Of a DNA stretch of 42,152 bases, positions 1-6,430 are shown piece by piece. The number at the start of each line of letters is the position of its first letter. The stretch's first letter is position 1. The position numbers were made by a program, and so were the translations under genes. The stretch covers positions 1-42,152 of IMG/VR virus record IMGVR_UViG_3300045141_000119. One strand, written 5' to 3'. The notes under the pieces were generated by a model that saw only the letters and a list, made by a program, of their open reading frames with translations, was not told the DNA's origin and ran no database searches. Origin of the DNA: a virus.

Positions 1-127
1 GCCGAGAGGACGGCGGCTTCGAGCGCGGCGGCGATCATCGGTCGCGCTCCATTGCATCGTCGCGGCGGCGATCGAGTTCGTCATCCGGGTCGCGCCCATG
101 CACCGGGCACCACTCATCGCGGATCAA
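1..127. repeat. Direct terminal repeat, left copy
   Basis: The first 127 bases are identical to the last 127 (42026-42152). A perfect overlap of this length is best explained as the k-mer overlap left when a circular assembly graph is opened, since 127 is a common maximum k in short-read assembly. A biological terminal repeat of exactly this length is less likely. The 64-aa gene at 35-229 has its end inside the repeat and joins a 26-aa gene in the other copy by an ATGA overlap. Confidence 0.97.
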
Positions 128-229
128 CTCAGGCGGTTCGGTCGAGGCGCTGTTGACTGTTTCCATGCGACAAGTGCAGCGCGGGTCGTAGTAGTCGGGC
201 TCGGTCGTCTTCCAGTGGTCGTAGGTCAT
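35..229 (-). CDS. Small cysteine-containing hypothetical protein (64 aa)
   Basis: Third gene of the PL operon. The 64-residue acidic product carries CTC near residue 20 and CPVHG near residue 41, a spacing that could bind a metal, but I do not recognise a family. Its ATG overlaps the stop of the 73-aa gene upstream (ATGA, 226-229). Its TGA overlaps the ATG of a 26-aa gene that is complete only in the right-hand copy of the terminal repeat. These couplings on both sides support it as a real gene. Function unknown. Confidence 0.7.
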   Translation of the reverse strand: MTYDHWKTTEPDYYDPRCTCRMETVNSASTEPPELIRDEWCPVHGRDPDDELDRRRDDAMERDR

Positions 230-447
230 TGCGATCCTCTCCCATATTTGCCAGTGTTGGCGAACCTATACAGACGGCCACACCGCGCGCATTCCATAGC
301 TATACCTATGGTTGGCAGTAGCCTGTTATCGACGTGCCAATGATGGCCCCAATACTTACACATGAAACATCGGAATACCCATGTGAGGTATCTAGGACGG
401 GTTATAGGGTCACGCAGGAGATACTTATCGTAACGGAATAGGCTCAC
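226..447 (-). CDS. Small zinc-ribbon-like hypothetical protein (73 aa)
   Basis: The product has two CxxC pairs, CFMC near residue 27 and CARC near residue 53, as in a small zinc ribbon. The residues between and around them are basic and aromatic. It is coupled by ATGA overlaps to the 105-aa gene upstream and the 64-aa gene downstream, in the middle of the leftward PL operon. The base composition is more AT-rich than its neighbours, which suggests separate acquisition. A nucleic-acid-binding role is plausible but unproven. Confidence 0.7.
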   Translation of the reverse strand: MSLFRYDKYLLRDPITRPRYLTWVFRCFMCKYWGHHWHVDNRLLPTIGIAMECARCGRLYRFANTGKYGRGSQ

Positions 448-761
448 GGCCGCCTCCGAAACATCGGGCCGCGCGGCAGGCCGTCATAGCGGTCTTCGAG
501 CAGCCGCTCGGCCACCTGATTGAGCGTGCCTGCGATGTCGCCCGCGAGGTCTGACAGGTGCGCGTCGATGGTCGCGACCAGATCGGCGTGCTGCATGATG
601 GCGGTGGGGTCGTTCTCGGCCGCCTCCCGCACGATCTTGGTCAGCACTTCGCGGGCGCCGGACAGGACCAACTCGGCCATGGTGGCGCGGCGGGTGAAGT
701 CCTCGGGGCTCGGGTACGCGGGGATGGGCGGGAAGTCGTCGGGGTTTTGGAGGGCGGTCAT
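444..761 (-). CDS. First gene of the PL operon, hypothetical helical protein (105 aa)
   Basis: The product is mostly helical and acidic with a proline-rich start; no family recognised. I chose the start at 761 because a GGAG lies 8 bases upstream. The alternative ATG at 791 sits inside the predicted -10 element of PL and so could not be on the transcript. Being first after PL, it should be repressed in the lysogen and among the first proteins made on infection or induction. It ends in an ATGA overlap with the 73-aa gene. Confidence 0.75.
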   Translation of the reverse strand: MTALQNPDDFPPIPAYPSPEDFTRRATMAELVLSGAREVLTKIVREAAENDPTAIMQHADLVATIDAHLSDLAGDIAGTLNQVAERLLEDRYDGLPRGPMFRRRP

Positions 762-787
762 GGTGTCTGCTCCGTTCTGATGGAGAG

Positions 788-817
788 ACATTACGCCTAG
801 CGTAAGTCATACGTCAA
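788..817 (-). promoter_or_regulatory. Predicted PL promoter, leftward early operon
   Basis: Read leftward, TTGACG (817-812) is followed by an 18-base spacer and TAATGT (793-788). PR at 1515-1544 has exactly the same hexamers and spacer length. The -35 lies in the middle operator and the -10 in the gene-proximal operator, so a bound repressor would block polymerase. Transcription would begin near 781, twenty bases before the first start codon. Confidence 0.75.
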
Positions 818-839
818 GCGATAATTGCGCCTAGCGCAA
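791..839. promoter_or_regulatory. OL: three operator sites
   Basis: Three 15-bp sites with two 6-bp half-sites around a 3-bp centre lie at 791-805 (TTACGC-CTA-GCGTAA), 809-823 (ATACGT-CAA-GCGATA) and 825-839 (TTGCGC-CTA-GCGCAA). The outer two are perfect or near-perfect inverted repeats; the middle one is weaker. Start-to-start spacing from the gene outward is 18 then 16, the mirror image of OR. The XRE repressor and Cro-like protein are the obvious candidates to bind here. Confidence 0.8.
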
Positions 840-850
840 ATTAATTTAGG

Positions 851-1129
851 TCAATAGGTCTCGATGATCGGCAGAAAGCCGCGTTCGGCCATGCAGGCCC
901 GCTCGGCGCCAGCGTAAGTCATGAACTGGATCGCCACCGATGGGCTATTCACCGGCGTTTGCATCGCCCTGCCGTTGCAGATTTCGGAGGCCTGCCGAAT
1001 GGTGTCAGGGCTGACTTGGCGCCCATCCACAGGCTTCCACCCGACGACATGGGTGGTCGGAGCTGGGGGAGGCCGATTTGCGCATCCCGCTACCGCAATG
1101 CACAACATGGCAACGATAGCTTTCCGCAT
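851..1129 (-). CDS. Putative lysogenic-conversion lipoprotein, co-transcribed with the repressor
   Basis: The 92-aa product starts with a lysine/arginine-tipped hydrophobic segment ending in a lipobox (V-A-G-C at residues 13-16), so it should be lipidated and anchored to a membrane. A proline-rich linker follows, then a short domain with two further cysteines that could pair. Its ATG is one base after the repressor stop, with AGG 8 bases upstream inside the repressor gene, so both should be made from the same lysogen transcript. This is the place where lambda carries rex. A role in superinfection exclusion or surface change is inference; the domain itself is not recognised. Confidence 0.8.
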   Translation of the reverse strand: MRKAIVAMLCIAVAGCANRPPPAPTTHVVGWKPVDGRQVSPDTIRQASEICNGRAMQTPVNSPSVAIQFMTYAGAERACMAERGFLPIIETY

Positions 1130-1130
1130 A

Positions 1131-1457
1131 TTAATTACCTGTTTTTAATAGAGTTTTTGCTATTTCCACGATCTGTCGACGTTGGCCGGGTTTGGCTTGG
1201 TCCCAGATTGTCCAAATCGCTTCTGGGTCATTCGGATTTCTCATCAAAAGGGAGGCGGGATCGGTGCGGAGGGCATCGGCCAGGGCCTCCAGAAGGTCCT
1301 GCGTGTACGGCTGCCGGCCCGTCTCGACGCGAGATAAGTTGGCGGCCGACATATTGAGGCGTTCTGCAAGGGCCTCCTGCGTCAACATGCGGTGCTCGCG
1401 CCATTCCTTGATGAAATGGCGCCCACGCGCCGATTTTCCTCGATACCGTACTGGCAT
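1131..1457 (-). CDS. XRE-family prophage repressor (CI-like)
   Basis: The 108-aa product has an XRE helix-turn-helix over about residues 20-75, with TQEALAERLNMS and NLSRVETG as the two HTH helices. A short helical tail of about 30 residues follows. It is divergent from a Cro-like gene and sits between two operator clusters, which is the layout of a lysogeny repressor. It lacks the LexA/S24 peptidase domain of lambda CI, so RecA-stimulated self-cleavage is not expected and induction must work another way. There is no clear Shine-Dalgarno site, and the predicted -10 lies six bases from the ATG, so the message may be leaderless. Confidence 0.85.
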   Translation of the reverse strand: MPVRYRGKSARGRHFIKEWREHRMLTQEALAERLNMSAANLSRVETGRQPYTQDLLEALADALRTDPASLLMRNPNDPEAIWTIWDQAKPGQRRQIVEIAKTLLKTGN

Positions 1458-1463
1458 AGGGCG

Positions 1464-1492
1464 AGTTTACGCGTCGCGCAAACTAGCGTCCC
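1464..1492 (-). promoter_or_regulatory. Possible PRM promoter for repressor and lipoprotein
   Basis: Read leftward, GGGACG (1492-1487), a 17-base spacer and TAAACT (1469-1464) form a weak promoter. Its start point would fall at or within a base of the repressor ATG, giving a leaderless message. The extra operator-like site at 1467-1481 overlaps its -10, which would allow autoregulation. The weak -35 is compatible with a promoter that needs activation, but this is inference. Confidence 0.4.
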
Positions 1493-1541
1493 CAACGCTA
1501 GGCGAAAGTTACGCTTGACGCATGGCTTCCGTCTAGCGTAA
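1467..1541. promoter_or_regulatory. OR: three operator sites plus a fourth near the repressor
   Basis: Sites of the same 6-3-6 design as OL lie at 1527-1541 (TTCCGT-CTA-GCGTAA), 1509-1523 (TTACGC-TTG-ACGCAT) and 1493-1507 (CAACGC-TAG-GCGAAA). A further good site is at 1467-1481 (TTACGC-GTC-GCGCAA). Spacing from the cro side is 18 then 16, as in OL. The middle site matches the reverse complement of the middle OL site at 12 of 15 bases, so the middle sites appear to be conserved as a type of their own. Confidence 0.8.
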
Positions 1542-1544
1542 TGT
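1515..1544 (+). promoter_or_regulatory. Predicted PR promoter, rightward early operon
   Basis: TTGACG (1515-1520), an 18-base spacer and TAATGT (1539-1544) match PL exactly in both hexamers and spacer length. The -10 overlaps the site at 1527-1541 and the -35 overlaps the site at 1509-1523. The predicted start point is near 1551, three bases before the Cro-like ATG at 1554, so that message would be nearly leaderless. Confidence 0.75.
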
Positions 1545-1553
1545 TTCGGGACA

Positions 1554-1769
1554 ATGGCTCATCCTCTCAAAGCGTACCGCGAAGCGAACGGCCTCACCTT
1601 GGAGGCCCTGGCGGCGCGCGTGGGGGTATCGGCTCCGACGATTTCTCGCATCGAGACCGGTGAAAACTCGCCGAGCATGGCCTTACTCGGCCGATTGAAG
1701 GCCGCGACTGGTATCTCGGCCGACGAGTTTTTGCCCACTGAAACCGCCCCCGAAAAACAGGTGTCATGA
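1554..1769 (+). CDS. Cro-like XRE regulator (71 aa)
   Basis: The product is almost entirely an XRE helix-turn-helix. TLEALAARVGVS and TISRIETGEN form the two HTH helices at about residues 15-40, and ISADEFLPTE is typical of the end of the domain. It is the first rightward gene after PR and faces the repressor, as Cro does. It presumably binds the same operators with a different preference and shuts off repressor synthesis. The start has no evident Shine-Dalgarno site and lies about three bases from the predicted transcription start. Confidence 0.85.
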   Translation: MAHPLKAYREANGLTLEALAARVGVSAPTISRIETGENSPSMALLGRLKAATGISADEFLPTETAPEKQVS

Positions 1770-1853
1770 CCGATTAGTTGCGTTGCGTCCCGGCCCATCC
1801 CGGCCGGCGATCTGGGGAACATCCCCGTGAGCGTAGCGTCAGCGTTGCGTAGT

Positions 1854-1873
1854 AAGCCTCCCTCGGAGGGCTT
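1854..1873 (+). promoter_or_regulatory. Hairpin covering the ribosome site of the next gene
   Basis: AAGCCTCC (1854-1861) can pair with GGAGG (1865-1869) and CTT (1871-1873), with a CTC loop and one bulged G. This gives eight base pairs. The paired GGAGG is the only good Shine-Dalgarno for the ATG at 1878. Folding would hide it, so translation of the HTH gene could be regulated. A weaker hairpin, GGGG-AACAT-CCCC, lies just upstream at 1814-1826. Confidence 0.45.
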
Positions 1874-1877
1874 GAGT

Positions 1878-2156
1878 ATGCCCTCGGGGGAGGCGTCTGC
1901 AGAAAGTTTGTTTGGAGATTCCACGACAATCGTTGACGACGCGAGGCGCGCTGCGGCGGCCTTGGTAGATCGAGAGCGGGCAAACCTTCATAGCAAGATG
2001 CTGGCGTATCAGCGGATTGCCGAGCAAGTCGGGGCATCACCGGAATGGCTGAGAAAGTTCATAGCCGGGTACGCGGAGGCGAAGCCGAGCCTGGTGGTGG
2101 GCTTCAACATTCTTCGGCTCTACAGCCGAGTGCAGAGGAAAAACGAGCCGCTTTGA
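1878..2156 (+). CDS. Small HTH-type early regulator (92 aa)
   Basis: The C-terminal half contains a likely helix-turn-helix, RIAEQVGASPEWLRKFI at about residues 48-64, preceded by a charged helix. The ATG at 1878 is preferred because GGAGG lies 8 bases upstream; a GTG at 1827 would add 17 residues but has no such site. The gene lies second in the PR operon, where lambda-like phages often carry CII, but there is no sequence basis to call it CII. The helicase start overlaps its stop codon. Confidence 0.7.
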   Translation: MPSGEASAESLFGDSTTIVDDARRAAAALVDRERANLHSKMLAYQRIAEQVGASPEWLRKFIAGYAEAKPSLVVGFNILRLYSRVQRKNEPL

Positions 2157-3634
2157 GCGATTATGACGCTCAAGACGATTTAGCCAAGAGCCTCGATGTC
2201 GGCTACGCGGCCATCCGCGAGCGCATGGCGGCGGGTGGCGAGCCGTGGAGACCGAAAAACGATTATATGACGTTTCTCGAAAGCAAGGCGCTTCGGGCCA
2301 AGTCCCGCGGCCTTGCTTCGGTTCCTGCTCTCGCTGGCCATCTTTTCCCGTTCCAGCGGCATTGCGTTGAGCATCATCTTCGCACTGGCGTTGCCGGATG
2401 TTTTCTCGACACCGGCCTTGGAAAGACTGAGGTTCAGCTTGAGTTCTGCCAGAAGGCGATTGAGGCCACCAATTCCAAGGCACTGATTTGGACGCCGCTT
2501 GCTGTTGCCGGCCAGACCAAGCGCCGAGCTGACAGATGGGGCTATGAGGCACGGGTCATCCGCGAGCAGCGTGAAGCCGGTCCCGGCATTAATATCTGCA
2601 ACTATGATCGCCACGATAAGATCGATCCTCGCGCCTTTGATGTGGTTTCATGCGACGAAGCGAGCATTCTTAAATCATTTACCGGCAAGACGACGCGCGC
2701 CTTGATCGAAGCGCATAAGGGCGCGCGGTTCAAGCTTGTTGCCACGGCAACCCCGGCTCCAAACGATCACATGGAGCTTGGCAATTATGCTGAATTCCTT
2801 GAGATCATGGCCGCGAATGAAATGCTGTCGCGGTTTTTTATCAACGATACCTCGACGGCTTCGCATGAATGGCGGCTCAAGGGCCACGCGGTCACTCCAT
2901 TCTGGGATTGGATGGCGTCTTGGTCGCGAATGGGCGAAAAGCCATCCGACCTTGGCGATAGTGACGAAGGCTTCATTCTGCCGCCGTTCGAGTTGATCCG
3001 ACATCGATCGAGAGACAGCAACATCGACCGCGATTTGGCTGACATGTTTGGCCTACCGACGATGTCCGCAACTTCACTTCACGATGTCAAGCGGCAGACG
3101 ATCGAGGCTAGGGCCGAGGCCGTTGCGTCGGTTATTTGTCCGGCGTCGAATGAGCCTTGGATCATTTGGGTTGATACCAACTATGAGGCGGATGCAATTT
3201 CCGCGGCGCTGCCGAATGCAATCGAGATTCGCGGATCTATGTCGATAGATGAAAAGGAAGATCGCATTGCGGCATTCGAGACTGGAAATTACCAGCTTAT
3301 CGCCAAACCATCGCAATGCGGATTCGGCCTCGATTGGTCGCATTGTGCGCGCATGATTTTCGTCGGTCGCTCCTACAGCTATGAGACATGGTATCAGGCC
3401 GTCCGTCGATGCTGGCGGTTCGGCCAGAAACGCAAGGTCGTCGTCCATCTGATCGTTGCAGAGGGCGAGGATACGATCGGGCGTGTTATTGATCGCAAGG
3501 AAGGCGATCACGGCACTATGAAGCAGGCCATGCGTGCGGCGATGAAACGCGCAACATCTGCGTCTACCGCTGTGAAAATCCCCTACCTGCCAACCCGCAC
3601 AATGAAGCTTGCACCATGGATATCCGCTGCCTGA
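2153..3634 (+). CDS. SNF2-like superfamily 2 DNA helicase
   Basis: The product carries the standard SF2 motifs. Walker A is TGLGKTE at residues 87-93, a DEAS-type Walker B is near 169, motif III ATATPAP is near 197, and motif VI is QAVRRCWRFGQ near 415. The preceding FQRHCVEHHL is a Q-motif-like region. I place the start at the TTG overlapping the upstream stop (493 aa); an in-frame ATG at 2225 is possible. There is no nuclease domain. It overlaps a DNA methyltransferase gene by 19 bases, so the two are probably made together. No DNA polymerase, primase or DnaB is visible in this genome, so it may serve replication; a role in modification or defence is the alternative. Confidence 0.85.
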   Translation: MSDYDAQDDLAKSLDVGYAAIRERMAAGGEPWRPKNDYMTFLESKALRAKSRGLASVPALAGHLFPFQRHCVEHHLRTGVAGCFLDTGLGKTEVQLEFCQKAIEATNSKALIWTPLAVAGQTKRRADRWGYEARVIREQREAGPGINICNYDRHDKIDPRAFDVVSCDEASILKSFTGKTTRALIEAHKGARFKLVATATPAPNDHMELGNYAEFLEIMAANEMLSRFFINDTSTASHEWRLKGHAVTPFWDWMASWSRMGEKPSDLGDSDEGFILPPFELIRHRSRDSNIDRDLADMFGLPTMSATSLHDVKRQTIEARAEAVASVICPASNEPWIIWVDTNYEADAISAALPNAIEIRGSMSIDEKEDRIAAFETGNYQLIAKPSQCGFGLDWSHCARMIFVGRSYSYETWYQAVRRCWRFGQKRKVVVHLIVAEGEDTIGRVIDRKEGDHGTMKQAMRAAMKRATSASTAVKIPYLPTRTMKLAPWISAA

Positions 3635-4503
3635 ATTCAGCGACCGGCGAGAATTGGCAGGCCATACAAGGTGACTGTGTGGACGTGCTCTCGCAAGTGC
3701 CGTCCGAGAGCGTTGGCTTTTCCGTCTACAGTCCGCCGTTCGGCTCGCTGTTCGTTTATTCAGAATCCGCCGCCGACATGGGCAATTCGACCGACGAGGA
3801 ATTTGCTGAACATTATAGCTATCTAGTGCGGGAGAAATTCCGCGTTACAATGCCGGGACGGCTGACGGCCGTGCATTGCACGGACCTTCCTTTGACCAAA
3901 TGGAAGGATGGCGCGGTCGGGATCAAGGATTTCTCCGGTCAGATTATCCGCGCGCATGAAGACGCTGGATGGATTTTGCACGGCCGTCGCACGATCTGGA
4001 AATGCCCGGTTGTCGAAATGACGCGCACGAAGCACGTAGGATTGCTCTACAAACAATTGCAAAAGGACAGCTCGAAGTCGCGCGGCGGAATGCCGGATTA
4101 TCTTCTGACATTCATCAAGCCAGGTGAAAACGCTGATCCAATCAACCATACGCCGGAGGATTTCCCACTCGATCAATGGCAGGAATGGGCCTCTCCTGTG
4201 TGGATGTCTGTGCAGCAAGGGAATGTCTTGAATGTGCGTGCGGCTAAACAGATAAATGATGAACGCCATCTTTGCCCGCTACAGCTCGACGTGATCGATC
4301 GTGCTCTCATCATGTGGAGCAATCCTGGTGATATCGTTCTCTCTCCCTTCATGGGGATCGGATCGGAGGGCGTGTGCGCGCTCAAGATGGGCCGTCGATT
4401 TCTCGGCATCGAGCTAAAGGAGGCCTATTGGTCGCAGGCATGTCGATACATTGACGCTGAGGATCGGCAAAAGACGATGCTTTTTGAGGAGGCCGATCCA
4501 TGA
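3616..4503 (+). CDS. DNA N4-cytosine/N6-adenine methyltransferase
   Basis: The 295-aa product has catalytic motif IV SPPF at residues 39-42 and the SAM-binding motif I SPFMGIGSEG near 243-252, followed by GRRFLGIEL. Motif IV before motif I is the beta-class order of the N6_N4_Mtase family. SPPF is closer to the SPPY of N4-cytosine enzymes than to the DPPY of most adenine enzymes, so the target base is open. It overlaps the helicase upstream, and its TGA overlaps the next ATG. No cognate endonuclease is encoded nearby. It may protect phage DNA from host restriction or alter host regulation. Confidence 0.9.
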   Translation: MDIRCLNSATGENWQAIQGDCVDVLSQVPSESVGFSVYSPPFGSLFVYSESAADMGNSTDEEFAEHYSYLVREKFRVTMPGRLTAVHCTDLPLTKWKDGAVGIKDFSGQIIRAHEDAGWILHGRRTIWKCPVVEMTRTKHVGLLYKQLQKDSSKSRGGMPDYLLTFIKPGENADPINHTPEDFPLDQWQEWASPVWMSVQQGNVLNVRAAKQINDERHLCPLQLDVIDRALIMWSNPGDIVLSPFMGIGSEGVCALKMGRRFLGIELKEAYWSQACRYIDAEDRQKTMLFEEADP

Positions 4504-4814
4504 GCGCGCCGGTCGCCGTCATCACTGGTCTTGCGCTGGCCTCGATCCTGGTGGCGGCCGTGAGCGTGCGGCGCGACGAGGCGCGGCCCGTCCCCGCGGC
4601 GCGGCTCGAGGTTCCGGTGCCGCCCAAGGCCGATCGCCTGCCGCTGCCGGCGATCGCTGCCCCTGAGCCGCCGGCACCCGCGGTCGAGCCGCTGCCTTTC
4701 CTGAGAGCGCAGCTCGAGCCGCCCAAGCCGCACTCAGATCCGGTCTGCGGGGCGCGCGGGCGCACCTGGTACACGAAGGACAACGGCTGGAGGGCCTGGA
4801 AATGCAATCGATGA
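4500..4814 (+). CDS. Membrane-anchored proline-rich hypothetical protein (104 aa)
   Basis: One N-terminal hydrophobic helix (about residues 5-21) is followed by VRRDE, a proline/alanine-rich stretch of about 50 residues, and a small C-terminal motif with two cysteines and several tryptophans (CGARGRTWYTKDNGWRAW). This suggests a single-pass inner-membrane protein with a periplasmic tail, or an anchored one facing the cytoplasm. Its ATG overlaps the methyltransferase stop (ATGA). Function unknown; its shape resembles neither a standard holin nor a spanin closely enough to name. Confidence 0.7.
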   Translation: MSAPVAVITGLALASILVAAVSVRRDEARPVPAARLEVPVPPKADRLPLPAIAAPEPPAPAVEPLPFLRAQLEPPKPHSDPVCGARGRTWYTKDNGWRAWKCNR

Positions 4815-5134
4815 CGACTGAGCAAGAGAAAACGCCGCGCGCCCGTGACCCGCTCGCGCTCGCCGGCGTCACCGTCCAGGCCGTCGACCAGATCGGCGAG
4901 TCTGCCGCGGTCGAGATCGAGGAGGCGGCGGCGGCTGTCCAGGATGGCGCGGCCGCGATCGCCTTGAAGCTGCGCAAGCTCGCCGCTGCCGTGCGCGAGC
5001 ACAGCAAGATCGCCGGCGAGCAGGTGGCCGAGTTCGTGGCCCGCTCGACCAGCGTCATCGAGACGATCCGCGCCCTGCAGGAGCGCCTCGACGGTACGGG
5101 CAGCAAGAGCAACGGGCACGGCGATGATGTGTAA
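4802..5134 (+). CDS. Helical hypothetical protein (110 aa)
   Basis: The product is rich in alanine, glutamate and valine and should form long amphipathic helices, possibly a coiled coil, over residues 20-95. I recognise no family. GGAGGG at 4789-4794 is seven bases from the ATG at 4802, which supports this start over the ATG at 4811 that overlaps the upstream stop. It overlaps the previous gene by 13 bases, within the early rightward operon. Confidence 0.65.
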   Translation: MQSMTTEQEKTPRARDPLALAGVTVQAVDQIGESAAVEIEEAAAAVQDGAAAIALKLRKLAAAVREHSKIAGEQVAEFVARSTSVIETIRALQERLDGTGSKSNGHGDDV

Positions 5135-5146
5135 CCAGGAGGGGAA

Positions 5147-5440
5147 ATGAGCAGCGAATACGACAGGGATTTGCTGGACGAACAGGCTGAGATAATTGCG
5201 GCATTGGAGGCTGAGGTCGGGCGGCTGCGGGCCGCGCTCCAGCCATTCGTGGACTACGCCCCGTGGCTGCCGTCAACCATGCCGGATGATTTCAGGATCA
5301 CCTTTGGGGGGACCACACGGCAACTGACGATCGGAGATTGCCGCCGCGCTGCGCGCGCCCTCGATGAGAGCGCGAAGGAGAAGAACGCATACCCAACGGT
5401 CATCCCCCGCAGCAACAACAACGAGACTGGTAGTCCATAG
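5147..5440 (+). CDS. Hypothetical early protein with N-terminal coiled coil (97 aa)
   Basis: An N-terminal coiled coil (about residues 10-32, EQAEIIAALEAEVGRLRAAL) precedes a compact region ending DCRRAARALDE. A clear AGGAGG-type ribosome site lies just upstream of the ATG. It resembles small hypothetical proteins often seen in early regions of phages of alphaproteobacteria, with no known function. About 75 bases without a gene follow before the VPLPA-CTERM gene. Confidence 0.65.
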   Translation: MSSEYDRDLLDEQAEIIAALEAEVGRLRAALQPFVDYAPWLPSTMPDDFRITFGGTTRQLTIGDCRRAARALDESAKEKNAYPTVIPRSNNNETGSP

Positions 5441-5515
5441 CACCCGCATACGGCACGTCCTGATGCTGCCGAAGACAAGTCATTAGGGGCAACAACCGAA
5501 CCATAGGATACCACA

Positions 5516-6166
5516 ATGAGACGCCTACTTGCCACGACCGCCATCCTGGCGGCACTCACCCTGCCGGCCGCGGCCATCAATCTCGACTGGAATTTCCAGG
5601 ACCACCTCGGCCTACTGGGCAACACGCAGACCTTCACCTCTAACGGGTTCAGCCTGTCCGCGCGGGGGTTCACCTCCACTGATGCCGGGACTGCCCTGTT
5701 CGGCAAGAACGGCGGCGGCGACGAAAACGGCCTCGGCCTCCACAACGATGCATCCGGCGACAACGAGATCACCGGCGGCAACTTCATCCAGCTCAATCTG
5801 GACGGTTTGCTGGGCCAAGTTGGCTCCTTCACGTTCAACATGGGCTCGACCACCCAGAACGAGGGCTGGCAGGTGTTCGGCTCGAACGACGCCCATCCGT
5901 TCCAGTTCACCCTGCTCGCTTCCTCGACCGACCCCGGTGGCCAGGAAGGCTTCCACACTCTGGCCGGCGGCTGGGACAACTACAACTTCTTCTACAGCGG
6001 CCTGGGCGTCGGCCAGTGCGGCTCGGGCTGCAACGCCAACGTCCTGCTGGCCAACCTCGATGCCGTGGCCACCACCCCGCTGCCGGCCTCGCTGCCGTTC
6101 TTTGGCGCCGGCCTGGTGGGTCTCATGGCCCTGGTGCGCAAGCGCCGCTCCAATCGGCTTGCCTAA
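5516..6166 (+). CDS. Exported VPLPA-CTERM (exosortase-target) protein
   Basis: The 216-aa product begins with a Sec signal peptide (residues 1-20, ending PAAA). Its mature part is glycine- and asparagine-rich and probably all beta, with two cysteines (CGSGC near 171) that may pair. It ends with PLPASLPF at 188-195, a hydrophobic helix, and RKRR, the three-part VPLPA-CTERM sorting signal (a PEP-CTERM variant). Such proteins are sorted and cleaved by host exosortase and usually belong to biofilm or exopolysaccharide systems. I see no exosortase here, so the phage would depend on the host's. It is an accessory gene in the early operon, two bases from the Tad2-like gene. Confidence 0.85.
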   Translation: MRRLLATTAILAALTLPAAAINLDWNFQDHLGLLGNTQTFTSNGFSLSARGFTSTDAGTALFGKNGGGDENGLGLHNDASGDNEITGGNFIQLNLDGLLGQVGSFTFNMGSTTQNEGWQVFGSNDAHPFQFTLLASSTDPGGQEGFHTLAGGWDNYNFFYSGLGVGQCGSGCNANVLLANLDAVATTPLPASLPFFGAGLVGLMALVRKRRSNRLA

Positions 6167-6167
6167 C

Positions 6168-6395
6168 GTGGGCGAATACGACATCGGCTGGGCCGTCAGG
6201 GCGATGCAGGCCGGCGACAAGGTCTGTCGCTCAGGCTGGAACGGCAAAAACATGTGGCTGGCGCTGCAAGTCCCTCACGCCAACAGCAAGATGACGCTGC
6301 CCTACGTCTACATGAAGACGGCACCGGGACCGCTGGTCCCGTGGCTTTGCTCGCAAAGCGATCTCCTGGCAACTGACTGGGAGATCGCAAAGTAG
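6168..6395 (+). CDS. tad2: Tad2-like anti-Thoeris sponge (DUF2829 family)
   Basis: The 75-aa product fits the Tad2 (formerly DUF2829) family throughout. It opens with YDIGWAVRAMQAGDKV, followed by RSGWNGKNM at 21-29, PYVYMKT at 45-51 and PWLCSQSDLLATDWEI at 58-73. Tad2 proteins form tetramers that bind the cyclic ADP-ribose-type messengers made by Thoeris ThsB, so that the ThsA effector is not triggered; this is known for the family, not shown here. The GTG start lies two bases after the previous stop and falls exactly where family members begin, although no strong ribosome site is seen. Translation probably depends on the upstream gene. Confidence 0.85.
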   Translation: MGEYDIGWAVRAMQAGDKVCRSGWNGKNMWLALQVPHANSKMTLPYVYMKTAPGPLVPWLCSQSDLLATDWEIAK

Positions 6396-6430
6396 TCCTC
6401 CCGCCCTGTCCACAACTAGGCAAGAGGACC

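Noticed and set aside
789-791. ATG as start of the first PL-operon gene
   Set aside because: It lies inside the predicted -10 element, has no ribosome site, and an ATG at 761 has GGAG eight bases upstream.
4382-5119. 245-codon minus-strand frame
   Set aside because: Shadow of the small early genes; alanine/arginine repeats only.
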